Shown: positions 17,494 to 25,689, counted from the first letter of the stretch. The stretch is 64,000 nucleotides of DNA from Paraburkholderia antibiotica (GCF_012927125.1 NZ_JABBFZ010000027.1:1-64000); one strand, 5' to 3'. Numbers and translations are program-made. The notes: generated by a model not told the origin, from the letters alone.

Positions 17494-17513
17494 GCTCGCC
17501 TCAATAGAAGTGT

Positions 17514-18158
17514 TTATTCGTGTGTGATGCGCTTTAGCTTGATGACCCAGACCCACGGGTTCGCTTGCCAGTTGGTAGCGGGCGTGGCAAGGCTGTCCCA
17601 CAGGCTTTGAAAGCCAGCGCGGAACTTCAGGTGTTCAAGATCCGCGCCGACGATCGACGGCGTTGCGCCTTCGGCGATCGCGTCGTCTTCGTTGATGTCC
17701 TGCAAGCGATCGACGCGCACGCCAGTGACTTCGAGCGTGATGCGCGACGCCCAGCGCGGCATGTGGATGGACGGACGCCATGGCTCGCTGTCGCGGCCCT
17801 GCGTCGCCTGATACTCGACGCGGCGGCAGTACCGCTCATCCGGCACGTAGCGAGCGACGCCGTATTCGAGGGGCGCGCCGGGCGCACTGATTTCCACGAC
17901 GCCGCGCCACGTCTCGCGCACCCACAGACGGTCGCCGGGTTGGCCGTAAGGACAGAACTGCAGCATGTCTCGGATGCACCATTGATCGGCCGGCAGGATG
18001 CCGCGTGCCGGGCGACGCCCCCAATACGCACCGCCGACCCAGCCGGTTTGCTCGACTGGCTGCGGCTTCACGACGCGCCGCGTCTGCGTCTTGCTGCCGT
18101 CGAGCAGAGCGCGCACCATCGGGCCGCTGAAGAGGATCGGACGTTCTTTTATAGTCAT
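17514..18158 (-). CDS. phage ASCH-superfamily-like protein
   Basis: The 214-residue protein begins MTIKERPILFSGPMVRALLDG followed by SKTQTRRVVKPQP. This N-terminus is common in phage proteins of the ASCH/PUA-like superfamily, sometimes labelled morphogenetic protein. PGDRLWVRETW and RWASRITLEVTGVRVDRLQDI are further hallmarks. The role is unknown, with nucleic-acid binding likely. The ATG at 18158 was chosen over a 302-codon extension without family resemblance. Confidence 0.8.
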   Translation of the reverse strand: MTIKERPILFSGPMVRALLDGSKTQTRRVVKPQPVEQTGWVGGAYWGRRPARGILPADQWCIRDMLQFCPYGQPGDRLWVRETWRGVVEISAPGAPLEYGVARYVPDERYCRRVEYQATQGRDSEPWRPSIHMPRWASRITLEVTGVRVDRLQDINEDDAIAEGATPSIVGADLEHLKFRAGFQSLWDSLATPATNWQANPWVWVIKLKRITHE

Positions 18159-18294
18159 TTGCTGCCCCGATAGGTCTTGGTCAAAGCATGGTTGGCGGCG
18201 TGTCCGCGGCGACGCACGGCGTTCGCGAGTTGTGCGCGGTCGTGGTGGCTGCTCGGTGCTTGACCCAGCAGGCCGAAATAGCTGTTTGCGACAA

Positions 18295-18747
18295 TCATTT
18301 CCACGTTCGCCCAGCGACGATTGCCCAGACGGTTCCTTGGGCCAGCCCGAATTCGCGCGCGAGTGCCAGTGACCCGTCCGTTCGGCTGTAAGGCTTGAAG
18401 CGACTCCGAATCTTCGCGACAATTTCAGGCGTTGCCTTGGTATTGGCCGGCTTATTTCCGACGGCGCGCCGAGCGCGACCCTTGCTGATCATGTCGCGTA
18501 TGTTGTCAAGGCGCGACCCTAGGCTCAGATGCGCTGGATTGATGCACTTCCGGTTGTCGCAGGAGTGCATTACGTCTTGCTTTTCCATGATCGGCGCGTT
18601 GTGCAGCTCGAACGACACCCGATGCGCGAGCCGATTCTTGCCTTCGTGCCAGACTAGACCGTAGCCGGCCTTGCAGATGTGGCCAGTGAATTCGAGGCAT
18701 TCGCCGCTCCTCGCAGTGCGGCGCATCAGGTTGTCGATCGTTGCCAT
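18295..18747 (-). CDS. HNH homing-type endonuclease
   Basis: The 150-residue protein carries an HNH_3-type core, with HRVSFELHN, VMHSCDNRKCINPAHLSLG and NIRDMISKGR. A C-terminal helix-turn-helix-like region (TPEIVAKIRSRF ... LAREFGLAQGTVWAIVAG) probably binds DNA. Such free-standing genes are mobile within phages. It starts just before the end of the DUF1566-like gene. Confidence 0.85.
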   Translation of the reverse strand: MATIDNLMRRTARSGECLEFTGHICKAGYGLVWHEGKNRLAHRVSFELHNAPIMEKQDVMHSCDNRKCINPAHLSLGSRLDNIRDMISKGRARRAVGNKPANTKATPEIVAKIRSRFKPYSRTDGSLALAREFGLAQGTVWAIVAGRTWK

Positions 18748-18749
18748 GC

Positions 18750-19223
18750 TTAAACCTCGGCGCGAGAAGGAATAAATCTGCGGACGGCGCGGGCGCGGAA
18801 CTCGTAGTGCTGGGGGGTGTAGTACTGATGGCCGTCGCGGAAGTGCTGACACCAGGCCCAGCCGGACTCCGATTCATGCGCCTCGGCCGACCAGTACGCG
18901 CGCTCTTCGAACTCGCTTTTCAGGTTCGCGAAGAGCAGTGATTGCTCGCGGCGTGTCGGGAGTTCGCCACCCTGCTCGGCGGCCCATTCCTTCGCAGCCG
19001 ACCACGAGACGTCGTCGACGTCGCCCGGCAAAAGAATCAGGTGATGCGACAGTTCGCCGTTTTCGTCGAGCACGATCCCGGCGTAGCGCTCACCCGGTGC
19101 GAGCGGAATCGTCACGGCCGGGATGTGGAGTTCCGTTGCGCGCGTTGGCTGCTTCCTGAACTCATCGATCAGTTTGTTGATTCGGGACTGTTCGGCCTCG
19201 ATGGCCTCAAGCGTGATGGTCAT
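18750..19223 (-). CDS. DUF1566-like phage protein, copy 1
   Basis: This 157-residue protein has the pattern LPGDVDDVSWSAAKEWA, GGELPTRREQSLLFANL, AYWSAEAHESESGWAW and EFRARAVRRF. This sulfatase-modifying-factor or DUF1566-like pattern is seen in phage proteins of unknown function. It is clearly paralogous to the next gene. Confidence 0.75.
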   Translation of the reverse strand: MTITLEAIEAEQSRINKLIDEFRKQPTRATELHIPAVTIPLAPGERYAGIVLDENGELSHHLILLPGDVDDVSWSAAKEWAAEQGGELPTRREQSLLFANLKSEFEERAYWSAEAHESESGWAWCQHFRDGHQYYTPQHYEFRARAVRRFIPSRAEV

Positions 19224-19253
19224 TGCGATGCTCCGTTGTGAATGGGCAAATGA

Positions 19254-19619
19254 TTAAATCGACAATCTGCGGACGGCGCGGGCGCGGAACTCGCCGCCCT
19301 GGCGGTCGTAGCCCTGACTGCCGAAGTCGAAGCACTGAAACCAGGCCCAGCCGGAATAACCGGGGTCGCTGTCGGGCGTGTTCGACCAGTAGGCGTCCTT
19401 CTGGAACTGGTCGCGGTGCTGCTCGAACGCGATCACGAGCTCGGCGCGCGTCGGCAGGTCGCCGCCGATGCTTTTTGCCCAATCCATCTGGGCCTGCCAC
19501 GACGCGTCGTCGTTGTCGCCGGGCAGGAGGATGGTGTGTGTGACATCGCCGTTCGCATCGACGAAGCCACCGAGGTAGATTTCGCCATCGGCCAGCGGGG
19601 GAATCTGAATTTGTTGCAT
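19254..19619 (-). CDS. DUF1566-like phage protein, copy 2
   Basis: The protein has 121 residues from the ATG at 19619. It shares LPGDNDDASWQAQMDWA, GGDLPTRAEL, AYWSNTPDSDPGYSGWAW and EFRARAVRRLSI with copy 1 next to it, indicating tandem duplication. A longer frame to 19712 is possible but its N-terminus lacks similarity. Confidence 0.75.
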   Translation of the reverse strand: MQQIQIPPLADGEIYLGGFVDANGDVTHTILLPGDNDDASWQAQMDWAKSIGGDLPTRAELVIAFEQHRDQFQKDAYWSNTPDSDPGYSGWAWFQCFDFGSQGYDRQGGEFRARAVRRLSI

Positions 19620-19781
19620 GGTTTCTCCGGGGAAAAAGGACCGGCCCATACAGGCGCCGGCCAACACACACATGCGGAGATCGCAGCGTGTTTCTTTGAT
19701 GGGACGCACCACTACGCCACTCGCGCAAGAGATTCGCGCCGTGAAGGCTTCATCTTGCGTGGCGAGCGGTGCGTGGAGGGT

Positions 19782-20435
19782 TCAGGCGGCTTGCTGGCGG
19801 AGCATTTGTTCGAAAGCGGTCACACGTCTTTCGAATGCGACAAGCATCTCGACCATTTCGTCAATGAAGTTGTCGTCACGATAGATGCGCTTGTAGAACA
19901 GATCCTTGCCGACCGGCTCAAGCGCTGGCACGTACTGGATGAAATCGATCCACTTCCGTCCTGTAATCCAAAGTCCGCCCTGTAACTGGCATTCGTACTC
20001 TGAGATATCGTGCGTCGTGAGCATGTCCATGATTTTCACGCTATCGACCGGACACTTGATCTCGATCAGGCCGTCATCACCCACCAGGCCATCAGACGAA
20101 TACCCGAACTTGCGGTCGTCTGTCAGGATCACACCCGATTCACTGGCCAGGTTGCCGGTGCGGGCCTCATAGCCCATCCTCGCGAACCCTTCCATTTCAT
20201 GTCCGCGGTCAAGCGTCCATGCTTTGACAGGTTCACCGTAGGGTTTGCCGCTTACGCGCTCAATCGCAATGTCCAGTGCGTATTTGTCGGATGCGCCCGT
20301 CGGGTCGCCCGGATTCTTGTTGCCGGATTTCCGTTGCAGCACGGAAATGGCATCAGCAAAGCATGATGCGGTGATAGCGCCGCAGCGGGATTCCAACCAG
20401 AGGGGCGTGCCCTGTTTGCAATTTACGACAATCAT
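19782..20435 (-). CDS. YqaJ-type viral recombinase / exonuclease
   Basis: This 217-residue protein resembles lambda exonuclease-fold YqaJ recombinases. It has an N-terminal QGTPLWLESRCGAITAS, then GHEMEGFARMGYEARTG, the catalytic-type GYSSDGLVGDDGLIEIKCPV (Asp, then Glu-x-Lys), and a Gln in YECQLQGGLWITG. It should degrade one DNA strand from double-strand ends to load the annealing protein encoded just upstream (ATGA overlap). Confidence 0.87.
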   Translation of the reverse strand: MIVVNCKQGTPLWLESRCGAITASCFADAISVLQRKSGNKNPGDPTGASDKYALDIAIERVSGKPYGEPVKAWTLDRGHEMEGFARMGYEARTGNLASESGVILTDDRKFGYSSDGLVGDDGLIEIKCPVDSVKIMDMLTTHDISEYECQLQGGLWITGRKWIDFIQYVPALEPVGKDLFYKRIYRDDNFIDEMVEMLVAFERRVTAFEQMLRQQAA

Positions 20436-21337
20436 TCCTGTGCCCCCTGTTCCGCTGCCATCTGGCGTTGAAAATCGGCTTTGAGTTCGGCGTCATCGGA
20501 ACCGTGTTGACGCTCTGCCGTTTGCGCTGTCTGAGCCTTGAGAACTGGTCCACGCGCCTCAACTGCCGCCTTGAACGAGTTCGACGCGGACACGTCCTTG
20601 GCGGCGTTGATCTCACGGACACCCTCTTTCCATACCTTCGCGAGTTCGTCGGCAGTCTTGGCGGCGTTTGCTGCCGTTACCCACTTCAGGGCAAGCGCAC
20701 TCAACACCGGCTCACCCGGCTCATCGTGAGCTCGCAACTCTTCCGGCACATCTTCGATGTCCTGCGTGAAGATGTCCGACGCGCCAGTCACATTCAGAGT
20801 CATGGCGATCTTCGCGCGCTTGCATGCCATTTTCAGGATGGTGTTCGCCTGATCGGCCGACTCGGTGCGGATCTGCTGTTGCTTCTCGACCTTGTTTTGC
20901 CACTTGGAGAATTTCAGGCGACGCAGGTTTTCCGGCGTCACTTCGAATTCCTCTGCGCAGATCGCGCGTCGCCACTTGTACTTTTCCTCGTGTGATGAAC
21001 ATTCGCCGAGCCCTTCGCCCAGCACGACACCGGTCACTTGGTGAACTCCGATGCAACGAACCCGGTAGCGGGCCATGCCGTCGACCGTCAGGTCTTCTAT
21101 CTCGTACTTGTCGGCGATCCGGAAAGTGACGCATAGTACCTCCGCGCCCGGCTTGTACAGCGACGGCTTCTTAGTGCCTGGGATGACGCCGTAGTGCGTG
21201 TCGCTCTTCATGATCGAGCGCATTACCTCCTGCACCAAATTCACGCGCTGTCGGATCTCGACGGCGGAAAACTGATGCACCTCGCTCGATACGATGCCGG
21301 CCGTCTCTCGTCGCGGCATTTCGATTATTTCGTTCAC
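20432..21337 (-). CDS. candidate single-strand annealing recombination protein
   Basis: The 301-residue protein contains SDTHYGVIPGTKKPSLYKPGAE, KYEIEDLT and an RVRCIGVHQVTG strand. I recall this pattern from uncharacterised phage proteins encoded next to exonucleases. Position directly upstream of the YqaJ gene with a 4-base overlap supports a Beta/RecT/ERF-like role. ILKMACKRAKIAMTLNVTGASDIFTQD resembles the central region of ERF-like proteins. The function is inferred from context. Confidence 0.55.
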   Translation of the reverse strand: MNEIIEMPRRETAGIVSSEVHQFSAVEIRQRVNLVQEVMRSIMKSDTHYGVIPGTKKPSLYKPGAEVLCVTFRIADKYEIEDLTVDGMARYRVRCIGVHQVTGVVLGEGLGECSSHEEKYKWRRAICAEEFEVTPENLRRLKFSKWQNKVEKQQQIRTESADQANTILKMACKRAKIAMTLNVTGASDIFTQDIEDVPEELRAHDEPGEPVLSALALKWVTAANAAKTADELAKVWKEGVREINAAKDVSASNSFKAAVEARGPVLKAQTAQTAERQHGSDDAELKADFQRQMAAEQGAQE

Positions 21338-22521
21338 GCTGCCTTCTCCAATTTATTGATCAGCGCCGCTACGTTGAACTTGGCGAGCCAGCCCAGTGCA
21401 ACATCAGCGTCGACGTCGAACTGCGTCGCCACAGTGACCAGAATTTGATCGTCGCCCGGGCCATGCTTCTCGAATTCCACGCGTTCACGGCGCTGCTGCT
21501 CGGCAATCGCCGCGTCCTGTTCGGCGCGGATTCGTTCGGCTTCGGCACGTGCCGCCGCTTCCTCGGCTTCCCGCTTGCGCCGCTCTTCCTCTGCAACACG
21601 CGCAGCCTCGGCTGCAATCGCTGCCTGCTTCTCACGTTCGACCCGGGCGGCTTCGTCGGCCTGACGTTGGCGCTCGGCGTCGATTGCTGCCTGCTGACGG
21701 GCGATCTCGGCGCGCTGCTCGGCCAACTTCGCTTCCTCCACCTCGCGCTGCCGGCGCAACTCTGCTTCGTGGGCTTCGCGTTCGGCCCGCAGACGTGCTT
21801 CCTCTGCCTGACGTGCTTCGCGGGCTTTACGCTCTTCCTCAGCCCGCGCTGCCGCAGCGATGCGCTCCCGCTCGGCTGCTTCGGCGCGTTCGCGTTCGAG
21901 CTGGGCACGTTCCGCAGCGATGCGCGTCTGCTCGACTTCATGTGCCTGCTGACAGGCCAGCATTTCGCCGAGCTTGGCGATAACTACGGCCTTAACAATC
22001 TCCGCTTCCCCCGCGAATTCCTGGTGGCTTTCCAGCGTGATCTGCACGACCTCCAGACTGTCAATCGCCGCCGCGATCGTCTCGGCCGACTTGCCGACCA
22101 GCAGTGACGGAATTGCTTGCATGTCGGTGATGCGCTGACGGATAGCATCAACGCGCGCTTTCTCGGCGGCGGCCTTCGCTGCTTTCTCGCGTTCGCGCTC
22201 GGCGTCCCATTCATCCCGCAGCGTGCGCAGCCGCCCTTCTTCCGGCTCGATCAGCGCAACCAGCCGCTTTTCTTCTTCGATAACAGCCTTCGAAAACTTC
22301 GTGGCATCGTCGCGGGCTTCCTTGCCTGCTTTCGTGATCGCGATGCGTCGGTTTGCCAGTTCCATCATGGCGCCGTGCGTCTGCTCGCGACCTGCCGGGT
22401 TGCGGATCTCGGTAATGTCCGAGTACTTCTTCGCCAGCGCGATCAATTCCTGTTCGTGCCGGGCTGATTCCAGCGCGACAGCTGCACGCTGCGGCACCGT
22501 CAATTCTTTGCTCTCGCTCAT
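21334..22521 (-). CDS. long coiled-coil phage protein
   Basis: The protein has 395 residues from the ATG at 22521. Residues about 95-360 are dominated by Ala/Glu/Arg heptad-like sequence, predicting a long alpha-helical coiled coil. The N-terminus (EIRNPAGREQTHGAMMELANRRIAI) resembles recombination-associated early proteins. It overlaps the annealing-protein gene by 4 bases, so a structural or accessory recombination role is plausible but unproven. Confidence 0.7.
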   Translation of the reverse strand: MSESKELTVPQRAAVALESARHEQELIALAKKYSDITEIRNPAGREQTHGAMMELANRRIAITKAGKEARDDATKFSKAVIEEEKRLVALIEPEEGRLRTLRDEWDAEREREKAAKAAAEKARVDAIRQRITDMQAIPSLLVGKSAETIAAAIDSLEVVQITLESHQEFAGEAEIVKAVVIAKLGEMLACQQAHEVEQTRIAAERAQLERERAEAAERERIAAAARAEEERKAREARQAEEARLRAEREAHEAELRRQREVEEAKLAEQRAEIARQQAAIDAERQRQADEAARVEREKQAAIAAEAARVAEEERRKREAEEAAARAEAERIRAEQDAAIAEQQRRERVEFEKHGPGDDQILVTVATQFDVDADVALGWLAKFNVAALINKLEKAA

Positions 22522-22712
22522 GCTGCTTTCCTCTGTTGTTCTTTCCATGCCTCAAACCTCGCCTCATACACTTCGAAATACCCGGCGAACGTTTTGCGCA
22601 ACTTTGTTCGGTTGATCGAATCGGCCATCAGATAGCAATGAGCGAGCGCTTTAATGAATGAGCCGCCCTCCACTTCCATGACATGCAGGGCGTTGTCGTA
22701 GTGCTGTGTCAT
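22518..22712 (-). CDS. hypothetical small phage protein
   Basis: This 64-residue protein from the ATG at 22712 contains FIKALAHCYLMADSINRTKLRK and ends in a basic tail. It overlaps both neighbours by 4 bases. The function is unknown. Confidence 0.65.
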   Translation of the reverse strand: MTQHYDNALHVMEVEGGSFIKALAHCYLMADSINRTKLRKTFAGYFEVYEARFEAWKEQQRKAA

Positions 22713-22900
22713 GCCGCCCCCGCCCGAATCGCCACCGCGATCCACCAGACGCAGCCGATCGCGATACCGCAGCCGATCGCCCAAACCCATTCCTTCGCAC
22801 AGCTTCGGCGCTCGACGTGCAACTTCGCGTAAGGTCCGAATGCATCATTGATCGATCGCGATGTGCGGTACTGAAAATTCCGAATGTCTCTTGAGAACAT
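22709..22900 (-). CDS. small membrane protein
   Basis: The 63-residue protein has one hydrophobic segment near the C-terminus (WVWAIGCGIAIGCVWWIAVAI) after a basic N-terminal half. It is probably a single-span inner-membrane protein of the early operon, of unknown function. Confidence 0.55.
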   Translation of the reverse strand: MFSRDIRNFQYRTSRSINDAFGPYAKLHVERRSCAKEWVWAIGCGIAIGCVWWIAVAIRAGAA

Positions 22901-22902
22901 GG

Positions 22903-23091
22903 TCAGGCTCCCATCAACTGTTTAATCACCAGTGCCGCGAAAGTCACAACCATGCCGATAGCCGAACCGGCGAAGATTGCGGTATGGATGCCGGTGGTGC
23001 GGTTCATGCGCTGCTCGGTGGCGAGGCGATCCCGGCCAATGTCGGAGATCAGCGTCGTGCAGCCGTCGTGGACTTCGTGGATGGTGCTCAT
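22903..23091 (-). CDS. small membrane protein
   Basis: From the ATG at 23091 the protein has 62 residues: a hydrophilic helix then one membrane span (HTAIFAGSAIGMVVTFAALVI). The longer frame to 23190 overlaps the upstream gene extensively and is less likely. Confidence 0.6.
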   Translation of the reverse strand: MSTIHEVHDGCTTLISDIGRDRLATEQRMNRTTGIHTAIFAGSAIGMVVTFAALVIKQLMGA

Positions 23092-23384
23092 ATCTGGCTG
23101 CCTGTAACTTTTGCGATTGCGCTCAACGCCGACTGGTACTGGCTCAAATGAGCCGGATCCCATCCGTTTGTCGTACAAGTTGTGATCCATATATCAACCA
23201 TGCCTTGGAGCGCTTCGAGCAGCTCGGGCGCGGCGGAGATCAGGCGGGAATTGGCTTCGCTTATCCCAGGAAAGTCGTCGCTGAAAGTCACGTCACAAAC
23301 TGGATATCCGTTCGGACCGCGTACGATGAACTTGTCCGGGCTGCCGACATGCCAAGGCGCTGTCGTATGCTTGATCTTGCTCAT
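23088..23384 (-). CDS. hypothetical phage protein
   Basis: The 98-residue protein begins MSKIKHTTAPWHVG and contains ANSRLISAAPELLEALQ, a hallmark of a common phage early protein family without known function. ATG codons at 23390 and 23384 are both possible after a GGGGGA site; the latter is chosen. Confidence 0.7.
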   Translation of the reverse strand: MSKIKHTTAPWHVGSPDKFIVRGPNGYPVCDVTFSDDFPGISEANSRLISAAPELLEALQGMVDIWITTCTTNGWDPAHLSQYQSALSAIAKVTGSQI

Positions 23385-23575
23385 CACCATGTCCCCCACT
23401 GCCGATTAGTGCGCGGATAATCGACACGCTCGAAGTGCTTGTCCGAAGCGATCTCCGCCAATTCCTTTTCCGTGATCGGCGGTTCCGGATCGAGATGCGC
23501 GTCCAGAAGGTTGTCCTGCCGATACTCCGCCTCTCGCTGGGCTTGCTTAAACTTCCGCAGGCTTCGGTAGCTCAT
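23384..23575 (-). CDS. hypothetical small phage protein
   Basis: This 63-residue basic and acidic-patched protein (MSYRSLRKFKQAQREAEYRQ...) ends RVDYPRTNRQWGTW. Its stop overlaps the downstream start. The function is unknown. Confidence 0.55.
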   Translation of the reverse strand: MSYRSLRKFKQAQREAEYRQDNLLDAHLDPEPPITEKELAEIASDKHFERVDYPRTNRQWGTW

Positions 23576-23630
23576 GATGGTCTCTATATGTAGGACTGCT
23601 ATTCATTAAGACGTGCACCCTGGCGACTGG

Positions 23631-23750
23631 CTACGGCTCGCGATGCCACGCGTCAGGGGGCCGGTCTTTCCCGGCTGTCATCGGCGCTTGCATCCGATTC
23701 ACTCGTTCACCCATGAGCTTTCGCTGGGTCCGTCTCTCCGGATGTCGCAC
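23631..23750 (-). CDS. possible 39-residue ORF in a gene gap
   Basis: In the 287-base gap between two early genes one frame reads from a GTG as a basic peptide containing NRMQAPMTAGKDRPPDAWH. AAAGGAG lies only 2 bases before the GTG, closer than usual. It shares the MTAGK-encoding sequence, with a GCCGG/CCGGC hairpin, with the gap at 25.9 kb. It could be a peptide or a structured RNA element. Confidence 0.25.
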   Translation of the reverse strand: MRHPERRTQRKLMGERVNRMQAPMTAGKDRPPDAWHREP

Positions 23751-23862
23751 CACTCCTTTCGCCCACTACAGGCCCGGCAGGTGTCGCGTTGAGTTCTCGG
23801 CCCGAATCCCACGGACCTCGGCAATCTAGAGAATGAAACAGCCGCCGTGGCTTGATCCTGAA

Positions 23863-24126
23863 TCAGTCGAGTTGGTCAACTACAACCGTCCCACTCACGC
23901 GAACAAGTTTTCCGGTTGCTGCGTCCATGAAGTACCAGCCGTCGCTGTGGCTTTCGGTCTGAACCTTGCCATTCGAGCGCCATTGCTTGATCACTGAGCC
24001 GTTGGCCGCATAGAGTGTGATTTCGAATTTCGCGCCAAACCCGCCTATCTGCGCCTTGTCCGCATCCGTACAACCCTGCAGGGCCGACGCGGCGATCAAC
24101 GATGCGATGAGAATTGATTTCTTCAT
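23863..24126 (-). CDS. small phage lipoprotein
   Basis: The 87-residue precursor has a lipoprotein signal, MKKSILIASLIAASALQGC, with the lipobox Leu-Gln-Gly-Cys. The mature part is a short beta-rich domain (FEITLYAANGSVIKQW ... SDGWYFMDAATGKLVRVSG). Prophage lipoproteins often block superinfection or alter the envelope; that role is inference. The ATG at 24126 is followed directly by the signal sequence. Confidence 0.8.
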   Translation of the reverse strand: MKKSILIASLIAASALQGCTDADKAQIGGFGAKFEITLYAANGSVIKQWRSNGKVQTESHSDGWYFMDAATGKLVRVSGTVVVDQLD

Positions 24127-24140
24127 GTGTACCTCTGTAG

Positions 24141-24269
24141 TCAGTCGGTCGGCAACAGCTCGCGACGGAAGCGGAGCCACGCCGCCTCATCCTTTGCCCG
24201 ATCCGCCGCCATCTGCTCGTCAACCCATGCGAGCGAGAATTCGAGCCATTGTTCGGTTTCTTCGCTCAT
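24141..24269 (-). CDS. hypothetical 42-residue protein
   Basis: A small acidic helical protein (MSEETEQWLEFSLAWVDEQM...) starts at the ATG at 24269 after GTGAGG. It sits between the lipoprotein gene and the prepilin-like gene. The function is unknown. Confidence 0.5.
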   Translation of the reverse strand: MSEETEQWLEFSLAWVDEQMAADRAKDEAAWLRFRRELLPTD

Positions 24270-24276
24270 GTCGGCC

Positions 24277-24399
24277 TCACCAGAATTTAGCGACGAAATG
24301 CGAGAGCACAAAAATTCCGAAGCCGATCCCGCCCAGCATAAATAACGTGAGCAAGATGGCAGTAAGTTCAACTGACGTAAATCCGCGCTGCTTCTTCAC
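24277..24399 (-). CDS. 40-residue prepilin-like membrane peptide
   Basis: A GTG-initiated ORF with GGAGG 7 bases upstream encodes 40 residues. It begins VKKQRGFTSVELTAILLTLF and continues through Gly/Phe-rich hydrophobic sequence to AKFW. The basic start, Gly6-Phe7 and Glu11 reproduce the type IV prepilin processing motif G-F-T-x-x-E followed by a long hydrophobic helix, but there is no globular pilin domain. Its start overlaps the stop of the upstream membrane-protein gene (GTGA). It could be processed by host PilD and interfere with pili, or it may be a chance resemblance in a small membrane protein. Confidence 0.6.
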   Translation of the reverse strand: MKKQRGFTSVELTAILLTLFMLGGIGFGIFVLSHFVAKFW

Positions 24400-24539
24400 G
24401 CTCCCACCTCCACCCTTGTTGATCCATTCCGCCGCGCATCGCGTCGTTCATCGGCGCCGCGAATAAATGCCATCGCCAGCAACGACAAAGCGGCGTAGCC
24501 GATGATCCCGGCCCAGACATATTGGATGTCGATGTTCAT
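24396..24539 (-). CDS. 47-residue membrane protein
   Basis: This small ORF encodes one hydrophobic span (YVWAIIGYAALSLLAMAFI-like region after MNIDIQ) followed by an Arg/Asp-rich tail. It overlaps the prepilin-like gene by 4 bases, so the two are likely co-translated. The function is unknown. Confidence 0.5.
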   Translation of the reverse strand: MNIDIQYVWAGIIGYAALSLLAMAFIRGADERRDARRNGSTRVEVGA

Positions 24540-24540
24540 T

Positions 24541-24879
24541 TCATTCCTCGATTTCGATCGGAACAGCGACGGCAAGAGCGCCGATCAAACTCCTGAATTG
24601 GGCTTCATGAAGCGTGTCATGCCACACTGCGCGATAGCCGCCAGCAATTATTGTGGCGTGCTCTGGATACAGGTTTACGTACACCGTCCGCTTCTTCGGC
24701 GCCATTCGGAGCCAATCGCTAAGGTCCCCCGAGTAGCGAAGCATCCCTAGGCTGACGTGATCGACAATCACCGCGTCTGCCCAGCCGAGGCCGACGAACT
24801 TCACGTTGTTCCATTCACCATCAATGCGCGCCTGGATGGGTTCGCCGCGCTTTGCAGCGTCAAGGTCAAACGGCTTCAT
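24541..24879 (-). CDS. hypothetical phage protein
   Basis: The 112-residue protein begins MKPFDLDAAKRGEPIQARIDG, a recognisable start of a common phage early protein family of unknown function. RBS AGGAG precedes the ATG at 24879. It is soluble, with an acidic C-terminus. Confidence 0.7.
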   Translation of the reverse strand: MKPFDLDAAKRGEPIQARIDGEWNNVKFVGLGWADAVIVDHVSLGMLRYSGDLSDWLRMAPKKRTVYVNLYPEHATIIAGGYRAVWHDTLHEAQFRSLIGALAVAVPIEIEE

Positions 24880-24887
24880 CTTTTCTC

Positions 24888-25028
24888 CTAGCACCACGCG
24901 ATCTGGCCGTAGTCCACCGACTGAACCAGCCGCGAATTGGAATAGACGTCGAAATGCCTGGCAAACGTCAGGAAGTAGTTGGATATTCTCGGCGCGTAGG
25001 ACCGAAACCCGAATTCGCTGTAGAACAT
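24888..25028 (-). CDS. hypothetical 46-residue protein
   Basis: A short ORF starts at 25028 after AGGAGTG and encodes MFYSEFGFRSYAPRISNYFL plus 26 more residues, rich in aromatic amino acids. It has no recognised family; position and ribosome site support translation. Confidence 0.5.
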   Translation of the reverse strand: MFYSEFGFRSYAPRISNYFLTFARHFDVYSNSRLVQSVDYGQIAWC

Positions 25029-25053
25029 GATTCACTCCTATCCTGGGTGGCGG

Positions 25054-25689
25054 TCAGGCAGCATCCTTTTCTTCGAATTGCACTTCGACCCAAAATCCGG
25101 TCATCAGATTGGCGGGTTTAGTCTTCGCGATAACTCGCCCATAGACAGACCATTTGGGTAGGCGCAAACGAAGTGCAGCGAAAACGCCATAATTCTCGCC
25201 AGCCTCGATGCCCCGGCCAGCCTCGATGCCCTCGCCAGCCTCGATGCCCCCGCCAGCCTCGATGCCCCCGCCAGCCTCGATGCCCCCGCCAGCCTCGATG
25301 CCCCCGCCAGCCTCGATGCCCCCGCCAGCCTCGATGCCCCGGCCAGCCTCGATGCCCCCGCCAGCCTCGATGCCCCCGCCAGCCTCGATGCCCCCGCCAG
25401 CCTCGATGCCCCCGCCAGCCCGCAACGAAAATTCGATGGTGATCGAGCCAGAAACGCGGATCGATCCGGCAAACACGAAGTGCCTCTTCTCCAGCCTCTC
25501 CACGTCGAGAACGTCATCGGTTTTCCCGAATGCGTTCAGCAGCCAGTACGCGTCATCGAATCGATCGTCATCGCATAGTGCGTCGAGAATTTCCTGATAC
25601 TCTCCGCCTTCTGGAAAATTTCTCAAATACCATTCATAGCCCTCCGCACACGGATGCTTTTCTTTCAGAAATTCCTTCGTGATTTTCAT
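25054..25689 (-). CDS. phage protein with 12 hexapeptide (IEAGGG) repeats
   Basis: The 211-residue protein has an N-terminal region of about 90 residues, then 12 exact or near-exact IEAG-x-x hexapeptides, then a C-terminal basic/beta region (LRLRLPKWSVYGRVIAKTKPANLMTGFWVEVQF). Regular hexads with Ile at the first position suggest a left-handed beta-helix or beta-solenoid. Similar repeat proteins occur in other phages without known function. The ATG at 25689 follows AGAGGTG. Confidence 0.8.
   Translation of the reverse strand: MKITKEFLKEKHPCAEGYEWYLRNFPEGGEYQEILDALCDDDRFDDAYWLLNAFGKTDDVLDVERLEKRHFVFAGSIRVSGSITIEFSLRAGGGIEAGGGIEAGGGIEAGGGIEAGRGIEAGGGIEAGGGIEAGGGIEAGGGIEAGGGIEAGEGIEAGRGIEAGENYGVFAALRLRLPKWSVYGRVIAKTKPANLMTGFWVEVQFEEKDAA
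25201..25416. repeat. twelve tandem 18-bp repeats
   Basis: The unit (plus strand agcctcgatgcccccgcc) occurs 12 times without interruption, with variation only at one or two positions. It encodes the hexapeptide array of the overlapping gene. Near-identity at the DNA level implies recent expansion or ongoing slippage. Confidence 0.95.

Noticed and set aside
25201..25416. CRISPR array
   Set aside because: Repeats are contiguous 18-bp units with no spacers and keep one reading frame.
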